A stretch of 37,387 bases of DNA from a virus. Position 1 is the first letter of the stretch. Each line of letters starts with the position of its first letter. Of this stretch, positions 17,301-27,600 are shown piece by piece. The notes below the pieces were generated by a model. That model was not told where the DNA came from and made no database searches. It saw only the letters and a program-made list of their open reading frames with translations. The stretch lies in the IMG/VR virus record IMGVR_UViG_3300038326_000298, positions 1 through 37,387 of that record; one strand, written 5' to 3'. The position numbers and the translations under genes are program-made.

Positions 17301-17556
17301 TATCAGACATAAGAATGCCACCTGTATGTTGGGTCTAGTTTTAAGTGCAGAGAGCCATTTTAACAAAGGCGAGGTAGTTTTAGTTGTTCTTTCAAGAGTG
17401 TCAGAACCTCTCGACACAGGCATTTCTGACCCTTCTCGCTCTAACTTTGTTGCTCTTTTGGATGAAAATGACGACACCGTTGCTTGTGTATATAGAACAC
17501 AAGGTCGAGTATTAAATAAACTTAGAAAACAAAAATACATTGATGTTCGACCATAA
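14335..17556 (+). CDS. Fibre adaptor-like tail protein (SELN motif), paralogue 1
   Basis: This 1073-aa protein has AAGGGG overlapping the previous stop codon as its ribosome binding site. The N-terminus carries VVFQDGKSVLDSELNLSQEI (residues 23-42). It resembles the start of phage tail proteins that open with an 'F.pGk.l...ELN..Q' element (for example DUF4815-type proteins); I could not check the family. The protein at 35093 has the same motif at the same residue numbers. Further shared blocks are RTDFVFLEVW (about 122-131), KRVQIQYRFRV, VDGYVYAIPICYVFRR (about 383) and AEDILDLR (about 451). Between the second and third blocks this copy has an extra domain of about 110 residues, annotated separately. 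The C-terminal half is beta-rich and differs from the paralogue. The likely role is to join fibres to the baseplate. A GC-rich hairpin lies in its first codons. Confidence 0.85.
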   Translation: MTLKHITSVSRNLTSTDRSWESVVFQDGKSVLDSELNLSQEIARKNSNYTTSSGVVSVFPRETVEFDFLYSEIPNAFTIKSFVAHVAGEEIVVSGSNSNNPALNLITLPPPTVEGSPPDSKRTDFVFLEVWKQLVTPSSPASATFRLNSNNVGDIYLDGTANVGGGFVTLAVGQDYQIGNTIPETARNIRDAINEQSTSTTLGLAIEAETNGTEFIFLTINGGLASNNVVISTHGDILIRQPSGGTDGEGAPNATKIYPYGNTQADPSLFLDSDLIDTFISEVTTKRVQIQYRFRVFSVDYNGEGQTHPDGINPKTQYFGFDNVNVEAQGGQSSPQAGYHFSRASFADVVRADGETNSYPFTDSGLFFCGEGTEASSNALGAVDGYVYAIPICYVFRRSQGAFDPEHYANNALLSTHEATSNNALVTDTIIAVGVSNSDRPDGQFSDLIYAEDILDLRTTVFPHGFDYSSELVRQFQLLLDNQNNTWAIDSSDFRPSFNGSGGISTKPLVCDEIGRTQAHGGVGDTTQRGTFIREFDHIARRFSTAPVLERVIFEVKFDVSENYDGALSVAKIDNNNAGWYEGDIISLDISKLEASSKFRYWDAKSKDGLMFGQCAPTGTSVIDVLECWHDDGNSALVIDRGTQLKKVSGLGTDNIEIVLDRNNTTIDLASAGSQIIGNLNDGDVGSDRSVFITLVVEYPAKQGASATVFGESLVGSSEIYPTGAVLEYSRDQRQVDAFDQPPEVFFREGTREIGVELVGGQITSEFISEGLNGVRLPWRVHYTGDPFFLPTVIRVSDNFNIPIDVSLSKFGSSDTYLHFSAVLPETTRVSVMSYPRMPVSNYGASGYQIACYYRSISPQTCGSKATPINAESIEIQPIIISDKLWSITKGASTTEEGYPFLAPFEQLGHSPDVVDFSEIDLLGSTLISLEDFDVNTGLLSQHSLVPMDQTNKISLRNPIQDSGKRVVYRTVDSGEYMPSTYAKKLSENIRHKNATCMLGLVLSAESHFNKGEVVLVVLSRVSEPLDTGISDPSRSNFVALLDENDDTVACVYRTQGRVLNKLRKQKYIDVRP
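14382..14407 (+). promoter_or_regulatory. GC-rich hairpin in the 5' coding region
   Basis: CGCTCT-TGGG-AGAGCG (14386-14401) forms a 6-bp stem with a 4-base loop, and flanking AGAC/GTCT extends it to 10 bp with a 2-base bulge. It begins 47 bases after the start codon and stands out in AT-rich DNA. The paralogous gene has a comparable hairpin at 35168-35189. A role in mRNA folding is possible, but chance is not excluded. Confidence 0.35.
14758..15090 (+). other. Inserted beta-alpha domain absent from the paralogue
   Basis: In the paralogue at 35093, the blocks FLEVW and IYPYGN are joined by a short linker (NNAVNKPQNNA). Here about 110 residues lie between them: ATFRLNSNN, a Gly-rich strand, TARNIRDAINEQ, then NGTEFIFLTINGG and ASNNVVIST. 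The strand-helix-strand order, with a helix ending in AIN and a following 'G.....ltin...G...N...is' stretch, resembles small domains often inserted into phage tail and flagellin-like proteins. Gain here or loss in the paralogue are both possible. Confidence 0.65.
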
Positions 17557-17569
17557 GGAGTGATTCGGT

Positions 17570-20500
17570 ATGCCTAGTAAGAATAATCCGAAGACTATTA
17601 TCAAAATAGGAGAGGGTAGTTCCGTTTGCCAAGATGGTTCTAAGGGTAATCTCTCTACTCAAGTCCAAATGTCTCAAGACGCATATGATGCGAACCAAAT
17701 CTCCGCAGAAAATCCCTTTGAGACATATCTCGGAGATGAAGTTCAATCTCATTTAGATGATTTAGCCTCTCAAGTAAAAATAAAACCACCCCGTTTAGGG
17801 GAGGGAGAGAAGACATATACTTCAGAGAATACCTCTTACACTATTTCTGGCATCCCTGATTGGGGTGTATTGAAGCAAGCGGATTCTGCACCTTGGGATA
17901 GAAATACTACGATAGACTTTGATGGGGTTACAGTAAACTCTACTGACTTCAGAAATAGTGGGTCTGAGACATACCCTTATTTATCTACAAACCCAAAACC
18001 CTTTGGGATTCTAGGTGCGGATCTTAGATCGGATGCTGTTTTTAATGTAGATGATGATACGGATCTTTTACTCGGAGGAGGAGATGGGGCTTCTTTTATT
18101 TCTTCAATGAGAGTAACTACTGGAGAAGATTTCAGACATACTCGAACCACATATACTAATGCCACAAATACAACCGAGGATGGTTTCACTATTTCTGGTT
18201 TCCTATTTCCTGCGGATCGAGGAACTGTCGCTCTTTTACATTGGGCAACAGATGTTCAGTATATCTCTGCAGCCTCTGTAACTGATATTTCAAACAGAGT
18301 AATAGGGGCGATTAATTTAGGTGAAGGCAGACTTAAAGAAGAAGAATACTTATCTGTTTTTATAGAAGGCTCAGATCAAAATGTATTTCCGAGTAAGATG
18401 GCAGGTCAGTATGACTTGAGAGAAATGCAGAATTTAGCTAAAAGATCAGACTTAGAGGGTGCAAATGGAGTTATTTCTTTATCAGGATATGCTGCGGATA
18501 ATAATTTAGGGGCTGTTAGACTATTAAAAGACCCTTCTGCTTGTTTCTTTGGGGTAGATAATACAACAGTGGACGCTCGTGGAAATATTCCTGTGCTTTT
18601 TGGGGCTTATTCTTATAATTCTGTGACTTCAAATTGGGTTGAAAACGAAACTAATTTCTTAGCGTATCGTTTACCCGCATTGGTGGACTATACTCCAACA
18701 GGTTTGAAAACCCCGAATGAGCATCGAGAACGATTTTTCCAAGTTATCCAACCTGCATCTACTTCAACAGATTTCTCTACCGCAGGAAATTATGTTACTT
18801 TTGGTGATGATTATTACACATATCAAGTAGCTAGATATCGTCATGTAGTTAAGTATAGTGATATCGGTTTAAATGTAGAAGGAAAAGGATCTTTCGCTTT
18901 AGTCCACTTTAAAAATGAATCTGCATTTGAGAAATTAGTTAGGGATGGTATTGCCCCGACTGAAGATGACCTTTGGTCTGTCAATTTCTTAAAACCAAAA
19001 GTGGGAGATCACATAGATAACTTGGTGGTAGATGGGGATGCGTATACAGAGTTAGGTATTCCTGTTCTTGGTGCGAAAAATAAAGATTCGATAACTAACC
19101 CTATAATTAGACCTAATGTTTTTGTGAGAAATAGAGATGTAGATGAAAGTGTTAATAGTGCCACAGTTGGAGAGTTCAGCCATGAAACATTCCAAAACAG
19201 CACAGAAACTGCATTTGATCCTACACAGGGGTATTATACCTCTATCTCAGGGTGTAAATATTTATTACCCACTAGAGATAAAAAAGATAAGTCCTCTACT
19301 CTCCTCAATTCTGCGGAAACACACCACAAGATTCTTAATAAAGTCTCATTACTCTCTCTCACAAATGGGGATTTAGATGCAACTATTCCAAGATATTTCT
19401 CTAAAGATACAACAGTAACTAAGAAATACAATGAGCCTTTTAACCCTTTCTTCTTTAACCTTTCCTCTTACACCGCAGAGGATGAAGTCCAAGTAGAAAT
19501 ATTTGTAGGGGATGATAGTACACATAAAGATCTTACTCCAACCACGCAATCTGTAAGTTTTGGGTGGTCAGACATAAGAAATGATACGACAACAGGGGTT
19601 GTGCCTGCTAACTTTTCTTACTTTGTGTTTTATTTTGTACCTAAAGGGGATATAGGGTTATGTACTTTTACTACAAGTGGAAATACTTGTCTAATAGCGA
19701 AAGATCCTCTTTTTCATCACGATGGTTTAGCTATTTCTCACACAAGAAAACCGACATACACAATAAACACCCAAAATGATGGACACAGAACTCAGAATTT
19801 GATGTACCACTCAGCCCGTCTTATTTCTTTAGTCGAAAATGTAGTTTCTTCTTCTGTATTTCTCCACTGCAAATATGGAGCAACCGACAGAAATGATGAT
19901 CAAGCATTTGCTGTCTTTAGATATGACCAAGAAGGCTTCAGAGTTTATCAAACCCTGACTTTATCCGCAGGTACAGGACTTGAGTTATGTTCTACTATTG
20001 CGAAGGTTGGGGTCGGCAATTTCCCCGACTACCCAATATATCGACCTTTAAATGAATCTGTACATAATCCCAACATAGAGGGTAGCCACGATGCCACTTT
20101 ATTATTAGTCCCTAACGAACAATATTTCATAGAAGCTCAACCTGATTTTGCAAATTCAGATATATATTTAGCGTTTGTAGGGAGTGGGGATTATACCGAT
20201 ACTGCCTCATACGATGCACATTTAGTGACCTCGTTTGGTGTTAACACCTATCAAACTTCAGTTGATTTTAGTAATAGGGTTGCGGGTTATGGTTTAAGTG
20301 AGACTAATATTAAGAGTAGTGGGGTAACAGAGTACCCGATACCTGTCGGCAATCAGTTAGATCATTATCCTTGGAAAGTAGCACTTATGCATCGTGGTTA
20401 TGATCTACATGAAGCTCCAAGAGTAAATGGATCAGAGTTACCTACATATGGGAATTTCCTTCAATACCCAAGTGGGATTATAGGGGTTTTAGGGAGTGGT

Positions 20501-21619
20501 GGGTATAAGAAAGCCACAGGAGGGCTGAATGTATTTCATGGTTCAGCGGTACAAAATCAAATACCTTTAAGCTCCCTCTTTACTTCTAAAAAAGACACTC
20601 AAGAAAGATTTCTAGATGAGTCTTATAGAATTAATGTGACCTTTAAATCTATGACAGGAGAAGAGAACTTAATGGGAGATGGTCTGCCTTTAGGTTCTAG
20701 TGCAAATCTTATTTCTGTAAGAGATGATGGGGCTTATGGCGTAAACAATCATGGAGAAGCAGGGTATCTTAGAGAGGGGCATCATTGGGAATGGTGTCAA
20801 GAGCTTAATCTTACAGTATATACTGATGGGAATGGAGATGATTATTATAAATCAGGAGAGGCTCAAGTCCGAGGACTGCCGAGTTTTTCAGATATGGTTT
20901 TAAGTGGGGCATCTTATGGAAATCCAAGAAGAGGTTTATTAGTTAGACCTCAAACAGACTACAACGGGACATCTTATTTCCCTAACAACTCCTACGATGC
21001 TTCTTGGAAGTTAGATCTAGCCACAATCCCACAGTCTTATTCTCATCAAGCAGATTACACTGCGGATTTAGCGACTAAAATTACAGGAAGAACCTTCTCA
21101 TATAGCAGAGCTTTTGACGTGGATTTCTCTAGAAGCGGAACAAAAGAAAACATGGTAGGTACTTCTCGTTTTAAGTTAAGAATTTTGGGCTTAGATATTT
21201 CTGATTTCTCACACTCTACTTCTGATCGTGGTATAATTATTTCTGCAAAGATCCCCGGACTTACTACATGGTTAGATGTGGGTCGTCCTAATGGTAGTGG
21301 TGTGAGCAAACAGCATATTTCTTTGGATGGTGCGGGTTGTCTTATTTCTTATCAAGAGGGTGTTCTTATTAAAGAGGGTTTGATATGTGTGGATCTTCTA
21401 TTGGAGATGGGGAATCTTGCCACTTTCATCAAAAACAGTTCAGATGAATGTCCTGTTTTAGTGAAAGTAGATTTCCTTGATAATGCAAAAGCGTTGGATT
21501 TAGATTTTGGGGAATCTGGGGATACGAAGATACCTTTAAGGGAAAGAAAAGGTCTTGTAGGTTTAGAAATACTAAGAATGTCAAATGGTCTAAACATAGA
21601 TGAAGATGTGGTAGTGTAG
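17570..21619 (+). CDS. Large beta-rich fibre-like structural protein
   Basis: This 1349-aa protein has TAAGGAG overlapping the upstream stop, 9 bases before the ATG. I recognise no family. The N-terminus is polar (NPKTIIKIGEGS), then a short amphipathic helix (about 48-70, containing EVQSHLDDLASQV) that could mediate trimerisation or docking. The rest is rich in Asn, Ser, Thr, Gly, Tyr and Asp with few charged helices, typical of beta-structured tail fibres. No signal peptide, membrane segment, coiled coil or simple repeat is visible. It lies between an adaptor-like gene and the giant gene with matching composition. A fibre or adhesin role is inferred from composition and context only. Confidence 0.82.
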   Translation: MPSKNNPKTIIKIGEGSSVCQDGSKGNLSTQVQMSQDAYDANQISAENPFETYLGDEVQSHLDDLASQVKIKPPRLGEGEKTYTSENTSYTISGIPDWGVLKQADSAPWDRNTTIDFDGVTVNSTDFRNSGSETYPYLSTNPKPFGILGADLRSDAVFNVDDDTDLLLGGGDGASFISSMRVTTGEDFRHTRTTYTNATNTTEDGFTISGFLFPADRGTVALLHWATDVQYISAASVTDISNRVIGAINLGEGRLKEEEYLSVFIEGSDQNVFPSKMAGQYDLREMQNLAKRSDLEGANGVISLSGYAADNNLGAVRLLKDPSACFFGVDNTTVDARGNIPVLFGAYSYNSVTSNWVENETNFLAYRLPALVDYTPTGLKTPNEHRERFFQVIQPASTSTDFSTAGNYVTFGDDYYTYQVARYRHVVKYSDIGLNVEGKGSFALVHFKNESAFEKLVRDGIAPTEDDLWSVNFLKPKVGDHIDNLVVDGDAYTELGIPVLGAKNKDSITNPIIRPNVFVRNRDVDESVNSATVGEFSHETFQNSTETAFDPTQGYYTSISGCKYLLPTRDKKDKSSTLLNSAETHHKILNKVSLLSLTNGDLDATIPRYFSKDTTVTKKYNEPFNPFFFNLSSYTAEDEVQVEIFVGDDSTHKDLTPTTQSVSFGWSDIRNDTTTGVVPANFSYFVFYFVPKGDIGLCTFTTSGNTCLIAKDPLFHHDGLAISHTRKPTYTINTQNDGHRTQNLMYHSARLISLVENVVSSSVFLHCKYGATDRNDDQAFAVFRYDQEGFRVYQTLTLSAGTGLELCSTIAKVGVGNFPDYPIYRPLNESVHNPNIEGSHDATLLLVPNEQYFIEAQPDFANSDIYLAFVGSGDYTDTASYDAHLVTSFGVNTYQTSVDFSNRVAGYGLSETNIKSSGVTEYPIPVGNQLDHYPWKVALMHRGYDLHEAPRVNGSELPTYGNFLQYPSGIIGVLGSGGYKKATGGLNVFHGSAVQNQIPLSSLFTSKKDTQERFLDESYRINVTFKSMTGEENLMGDGLPLGSSANLISVRDDGAYGVNNHGEAGYLREGHHWEWCQELNLTVYTDGNGDDYYKSGEAQVRGLPSFSDMVLSGASYGNPRRGLLVRPQTDYNGTSYFPNNSYDASWKLDLATIPQSYSHQADYTADLATKITGRTFSYSRAFDVDFSRSGTKENMVGTSRFKLRILGLDISDFSHSTSDRGIIISAKIPGLTTWLDVGRPNGSGVSKQHISLDGAGCLISYQEGVLIKEGLICVDLLLEMGNLATFIKNSSDECPVLVKVDFLDNAKALDLDFGESGDTKIPLRERKGLVGLEILRMSNGLNIDEDVVV

Positions 21620-21696
21620 ACATAACTTTGATTGTTCTTTGATATTTCTGAGCTATCACATTGTTGATGTAAAATATGAAAAGCGAGGTTCTAAAT
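21620..21696 (+). other. Intergenic spacer before the giant gene
   Basis: These 77 bases separate the 1349-aa gene from the preferred start of the giant gene. A TAAAAT at 21670-21675 resembles a -10 box but lacks a convincing -35 box at 16-18 bases. A 5-bp repeat, TGATA/TATCA (21640-21658), is too weak to call. The gap also contains an ATG at 21676 in frame with the giant gene but without a ribosome binding site. Confidence 0.4.
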
Positions 21697-24600
21697 ATGG
21701 CTTCTGATTTTGATCGTTTGAATAAAGCTTCTCAAAACATACAGGCTACTAACAATTCTGAGTCAGAACACTACTCAAGAAATAGGACAGTACGCTCTGA
21801 AGAGATAAAAACAGGATTGTCTCGCTTTGAGGGTTCATGGGCTAGTGAGTTTTCTCTTGGAGGTGGGCGTAAATATGATACAACTCCAATACCAACTTTA
21901 AAAACAGGGTTGGGGTTGCATGGGTTTGGGGATATTGATTTTATCCCGTATGTAGAAAACACAAATAGAATAGGTTTAGAGGGAGAAGCCACACTAGGCT
22001 CTCCTATTTCTTTTGAAGTATTAGGACCTACTCTGAAGTCCAATCAAGTAGATTGGACTTGGAGTATTACCAAGTATAATGATGGAGAATACTTAGAAAT
22101 AGAAAATCTTTCTAGTGGCACTATGAAAGAAATGTATGGCTTCACAGACGATGGGGAGCTTACTCTCCCATATACAGATGTGATAGATAATGGTGGTCTT
22201 TATGTTGTTTTCAGATATATTGGACATAGCATATCGACTGTAAACTCAAAAGACCCACAAAGAGTCCCTTACCATATATTTAAAGTGCATGGTATAAACC
22301 AAAATACGATTAAGATCTCTGCTGAAACTCCTATTTCTGAAGTGTTTGACTACTCTGTGGATAACACGCTTAAAGGTGTGATGTTCATACGAAAATCCGC
22401 TTCTCGTATGTTGTCTGTACCTTCTAGTGGTGGTAAATCTTACTTTGTCATGCCACCTGAGAAATCCTTGTCTCTCGACATTGAACCCCCTCTTGCAAAA
22501 TGGTTAGACGGCTCGTTCCATGACAGTGGTTTATTGGGATCTATTTCAACATACGGAAATAGATCTAAACTTCCTGTATTAAGCCCCCTTCAGTTTGGTG
22601 GTTTGGAAGTTTTGACTGGATCTTTGTCTAATACACCTAACCCTAGTGAGCCATCTACTTTCACTCTTAATGTGCAGTTAGAAGATACAGATGGCTTCTC
22701 TGTAAGATATAGTAATGTGCCACAAGGGAAGACAGTAGGAGAACACACTAGTACTTTTGAAAGTATTTCTTGGGTTGGGAAGATTATTAAAATAGTTGAA
22801 GTCGAAAGTACAGAAAAGGTTTTGGGCTTTTTTGAGGTAATCAATTCAACTCAAGTGACGGGTAAGAACTTAACACTTCGAGGAATCACGAAACAACACC
22901 ACACTAGTGGAATCGTTTCTTGGGATGTTTCTCAAACCTTAGACTCCCCTGGCCCTCTTGTGAAGTTCACAGTTCATGAGAGTATTTCAGACTTATTTGC
23001 GAAGAGTAACCCACAACCCCACGAAATAGACGCTACTAGAATCAAGTCTCTTATTTCTCCCTTGCTCTCAGAAGGTTCTTCTTCAGAAAAAGCCACTATG
23101 ATGAGGGCAAGCGATTGCTCTTGGGATGGGAAGGTTATTTCCAACCTTCTCGATTTGGGCTTCAAAGCAGTTGTTTACCCTGCAAAAGAATTGAATAGTA
23201 ATCTTGTCGCAGATTTCGAGAACCCAATAGACCCTAACTTATATGAGTTAGACTATGAAGGAGCTACTCTCTATTTCCATAGTGAGTATACACAAGAGCT
23301 TTCTATTCTTAATCACAATCAAAACCCTACAGGGAATCCTGTATTGTTTATTTCTTGTGTACCTTTAGCTCAAAACGCTTCTTTTGGAAACAGATTTACA
23401 GCCAAAGAAGAAGAAGTTGTTAAAGGTGCTTTTAGAACTCCAAAGATAAAAAACATCTTAAGTGCAGATGCTCTCACATTTGGAGAGGCTTTATATTCAT
23501 TAAGCTCTTTCCCAGACACACTTTACATCCCAGGCGTTTCTATTTCAGAAATACCGATGACAGGTGCTCTTGAGTTTTGGAAGCATGAACAAGTGGGCAT
23601 GGACTCCGTAGAGTATGTCCAAGTCAGATACAAACTAGTTGAAACACATCTAGAAGGTGTGAAGCTACACGTTTATGATGTTGATGACCTTGGATTGATG
23701 GGGGTTGCTAACTTCGATAAGATCCTTACCGAAGGTCATGTTGAGTTTGTTAGAAATAGTAGTCTCAATTTCAGAGAATCTATTTATGCGGGTTTAAGTC
23801 TCAGATCAGAAGAAATAACTTTTAACAAAGGTCTTATTTCTTTAGATGAGAGAGGAAACCAAGTATTAAAGATCAGTGGACTAGAGACAGGAGAGTCTTC
23901 TGTTGTCTACGATAGTTCAGATAAAGAATGGAGCGTAGGTGGAGACTATAATGTAAGTCTTTCTGTGAAGAGAGGGGATCTTGTAGCCTCCAACGTGCTT
24001 GAGTTTTCAAACACCGACTTAACTATCACACCTTATAGCTCTTCCGTTAAAGTTAATATTACAGATTCAGATGAAATAAGATTTGAAGCGACTTCAGATC
24101 AGAATTATCTCCATGAAGATCTTAGTGGGTATTATCTAAATACAGAAGCTGTCACTATTTCTACGAAACAAAACCCTACTTTAACCGCAGGGGAGCGTGT
24201 TGTATTTGGTTTAGATTTCGTTGCAGACTGCCACAATCCTTTTGCTACTTCATGGTATCTCAGAGTAAGCACAGGGTCTACAGACGCTGAAGATGTGGTA
24301 GATGAACTTAAACTTTCTGTCCCACAAGAAGCTCGATATACTGACGCACTAATGGATGGTGTAGTAGGCACTCTAACAGGTAGAAATGCCTGTGTATATC
24401 CTGCATATGCTTACATAGAAACAGCTCCTGTAACAGCTCTTGAGAGCGTGTTAAATGCCGAATTTGGAGTCGAAATACTACCTGCTTCAAGATATTTACT
24501 CTCTTTAGAAAGTACAGAAGCAGGTCAAGAAGATAAGTGGGTCAGCCTAGTAGTCAACAACGAGCAGATCACCTTTAAGATTTCTACATATCCCTCTGTA

Positions 24601-27600
24601 GAGCAGATGGTTAAAGACATTGCAAGTCAACTCAATAAGGATCTCTACTTCGGACACTCCGCACGACTTTTAGATCGTGCTGGTTTTTATGACGCTTGCT
24701 TTCAAGATTATGATTTTTTAAGTGGTGCAAAAACTCCCAATGCTAACCTTCAAGAAGATATAACCTCAATGGAAGCAGCAGGACATGCTGTAGGTGGAGA
24801 GCGTCAAATTCTTTGGGTTACATCTCACGATGTGAGACACCCTAGATATCCTTTTGATGTCAATGATGCAGATACACATAGATTAGCGTTAATTTGTACA
24901 GGGCGTGGCTGTAATAATAAAGTCTTAGACTCAAACACATTATTTCTGTCTACTAAAGCAAGCCTACAAGAAAATAGACTCATAAACATCATCGCTTCTC
25001 TTGGAGAAATAGATGGCTCGTTTATGACCTACCTTTTCAATGGGGAAGATGTAAAAACTCGATACTTTAACCGTATGGGTTATTTCCACACAGGGTCAGC
25101 TTTAGCAGACAATACCACTCAGATAGGTAACCCTACAGTTTTAGGTCAAGAAGGAAACCTTGAGCTAGGATTTCCAAAAGAAGGGCTTTTGCCTTTAGGT
25201 AGACTCTTAGGTGAATCTTTTAGAATAGAACAACAACTATTAGAAGGAAATAGTACGGCTAATTTTGTTACTAGTTTTGTTGAAGATCCTACAGGCAGAT
25301 CCGCTTTTTATCCGATAAGAAGTAACTTAACAAGGTCTTTCCATTTTGGAGTAGACTCTCATGTTTCTTCTGCGGAAAGTTCAGATTTTGATGTTCAAAA
25401 CAGTTGGTTAGACAACCAAAACTTCTCCTTTGATAACAGCTCTTTGACGACTCCGGACTTTAGAAACTTTGCTTGGGTTTCTAAAGATACTCTTGGGTTA
25501 TTAAAAACCAACAGTGGAGCTGTGACAACAGAGGGTGGTTATGTAGAAATCCACGCTTCTTTCTCTGCCACACCAAAAGAAAGAGAATATTTCCATAGCA
25601 CTTACTTAGGAAATAACTTTGGTGGCGAAGATTACATAGCAAAAATAGATTCGTCTAAGTTCATCCTTCCTCTAATAGATAAGAGTGTTCTTCAAAAAGG
25701 AGATGCGTTCTACTTAAGAAATAGTGCTAACCAACAGGCTAAAGCCACCATATTTAGTATTATTAATCAAAATCAGAATCACGAGAACACACCACTCTCT
25801 CTCAGAGTGTTGGTGCAATCTGTAGGAGGACAATACGGAGGTTATAGTCAAATAAGCTCTTTCATGCCTACGGTTTCTTCTATCACAGACGACACTTTTA
25901 GACCTGTATATTCTCCTATCTCGTACACCTATGCTTCTCTTGTAGTTGGAAATAACATACTATGGAACGAAGGGAATATTAAAAGCCTTCTCACCACTCA
26001 AGCAGTTGCCGAGTTTAACAACAGTAACAGCAATCTCAGAGAAACCTCTGCAATAGACGGAGGCTATGGGACTTTTGGTTCTCAGTCTGCAACTCTTATT
26101 TCAGGCGGTAGAATCGGATTGTTTACAGGACTTCCACTTTCCCAAGCAGGTATTTCTTTTGCTTCTATTGTTGGGGGTGTGACTTGGGGTCAGAAGCTTG
26201 AATTTGATCATACATATACAGACTATGAGAAGAACAACTACAGAGTTTTTGAGACTTTTGTAGATCATGGGGTATTTCCTTTTGTCAGCTTACCTTCTGG
26301 TTCTAGCTCAGACAATGCAGGAACAATAGGAAATCTTTCTAGCGATTCGTCAAAGAAATCCAATTATAAAGGTACTGTTTTCGGGGGTTCTTCAGGCTTG
26401 AGGGTCTCAGGCGATATTCAACTCTACGTCAAAAACATTCGTGTTCTCGGAACAGACAAATACACAGCTTTTGTTGTACACTCTGATAACGCACCTGCTA
26501 CTGCAACAGACTATTTAATTGGAGGTGTGGCTTCTTCAGAGAATCGCTCTGATTATTGGAAAGACTGGGAACCCTCCACTACAGGAGGTGTGGGCTATTT
26601 TCCACAATCAGCACGAAGAAATTCAGAGTATTCACTACAACGAGGAGCGGGGGCTCATATGCCTTCGGGAGTTGGGTTGTTTGGTTTCAACAACACTTAT
26701 AATAGTGCAACGGAAACTAATGCTACCATCAAGAGAACTGCTACTATTTCTTTAGGTTTGACGATTGCTGACTTAAAAGGTATTTCTGCAAGTCTTGGTC
26801 AAAACTTAGTAGACCAACAAATAGACGAAGGTAAGCTTAATCCTTTTGTTGGAGAAAGTAACACTCGAACTTTATCGGAAACAGGCGAGACTTTATTTGA
26901 GATGGGGCAGTTTGCCACCTCTGATATTTCAAGCATGGCGTTACCTGCACTTAGAGGTTGCTTCTTATATTTAGAAAGTCAAAACCAAGATAAAACGGAT
27001 GGCTATTTTAAGATTATAGACGTTCCTGTTGTAGCTCCAATAGATGCTTCATCACAAGAGTCGAAGTTTGGTAGTGAAAACACCTTACATGGGTATATTT
27101 CTAACTATAACTCAAAAGTTAGAAATAGCTTATCCTCCATAGTAGCTAATATTACGGTGAGAGTGGAGTCCAATAGGTATTTCTCAGAAATACCTAACAA
27201 TAGTGCAAACAACAGACTCGTTAAGCCAGAGCAACTTTCTCCACCTCAAGAGAAACTTAGAAATGGATTGGATTCATACAAGTGGAGAATCGTACATAAA
27301 GAGTCTCGACAAGGGATGTACTTTCAGCACGTCTATGTTTTTGATGTAGAAAATAGTGGAGGTTCACCCTCCTCTTCTTCTTCAGATTTACAAGGTGTAG
27401 AGATTAACCCTAGAGCTTTAGGGAAGCGTTCTTTACCCGCAGAGATTGTTCCTCTTGCTACTTACAACACACCTTCAGATACACCCTCTGATTTAAAGTT
27501 CAATGACGAGCACCTTTCGGATCAATATAGTAATATCAGACTATTAGGTGTCCACAGAAATATGGACAGAAGAGGAAAAACTTCTTCTTTAGCTTTTGTT

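Noticed and set aside
21676-21696. Upstream ATG as start of the giant protein
   Set aside because: No ribosome binding site precedes 21676, whereas GAGG is 8 bases before the in-frame ATG at 21697.
26519-26755. 78-codon + strand frame inside the giant gene
   Set aside because: It is an out-of-frame shadow with no ribosome binding site and a low-complexity, implausible translation.
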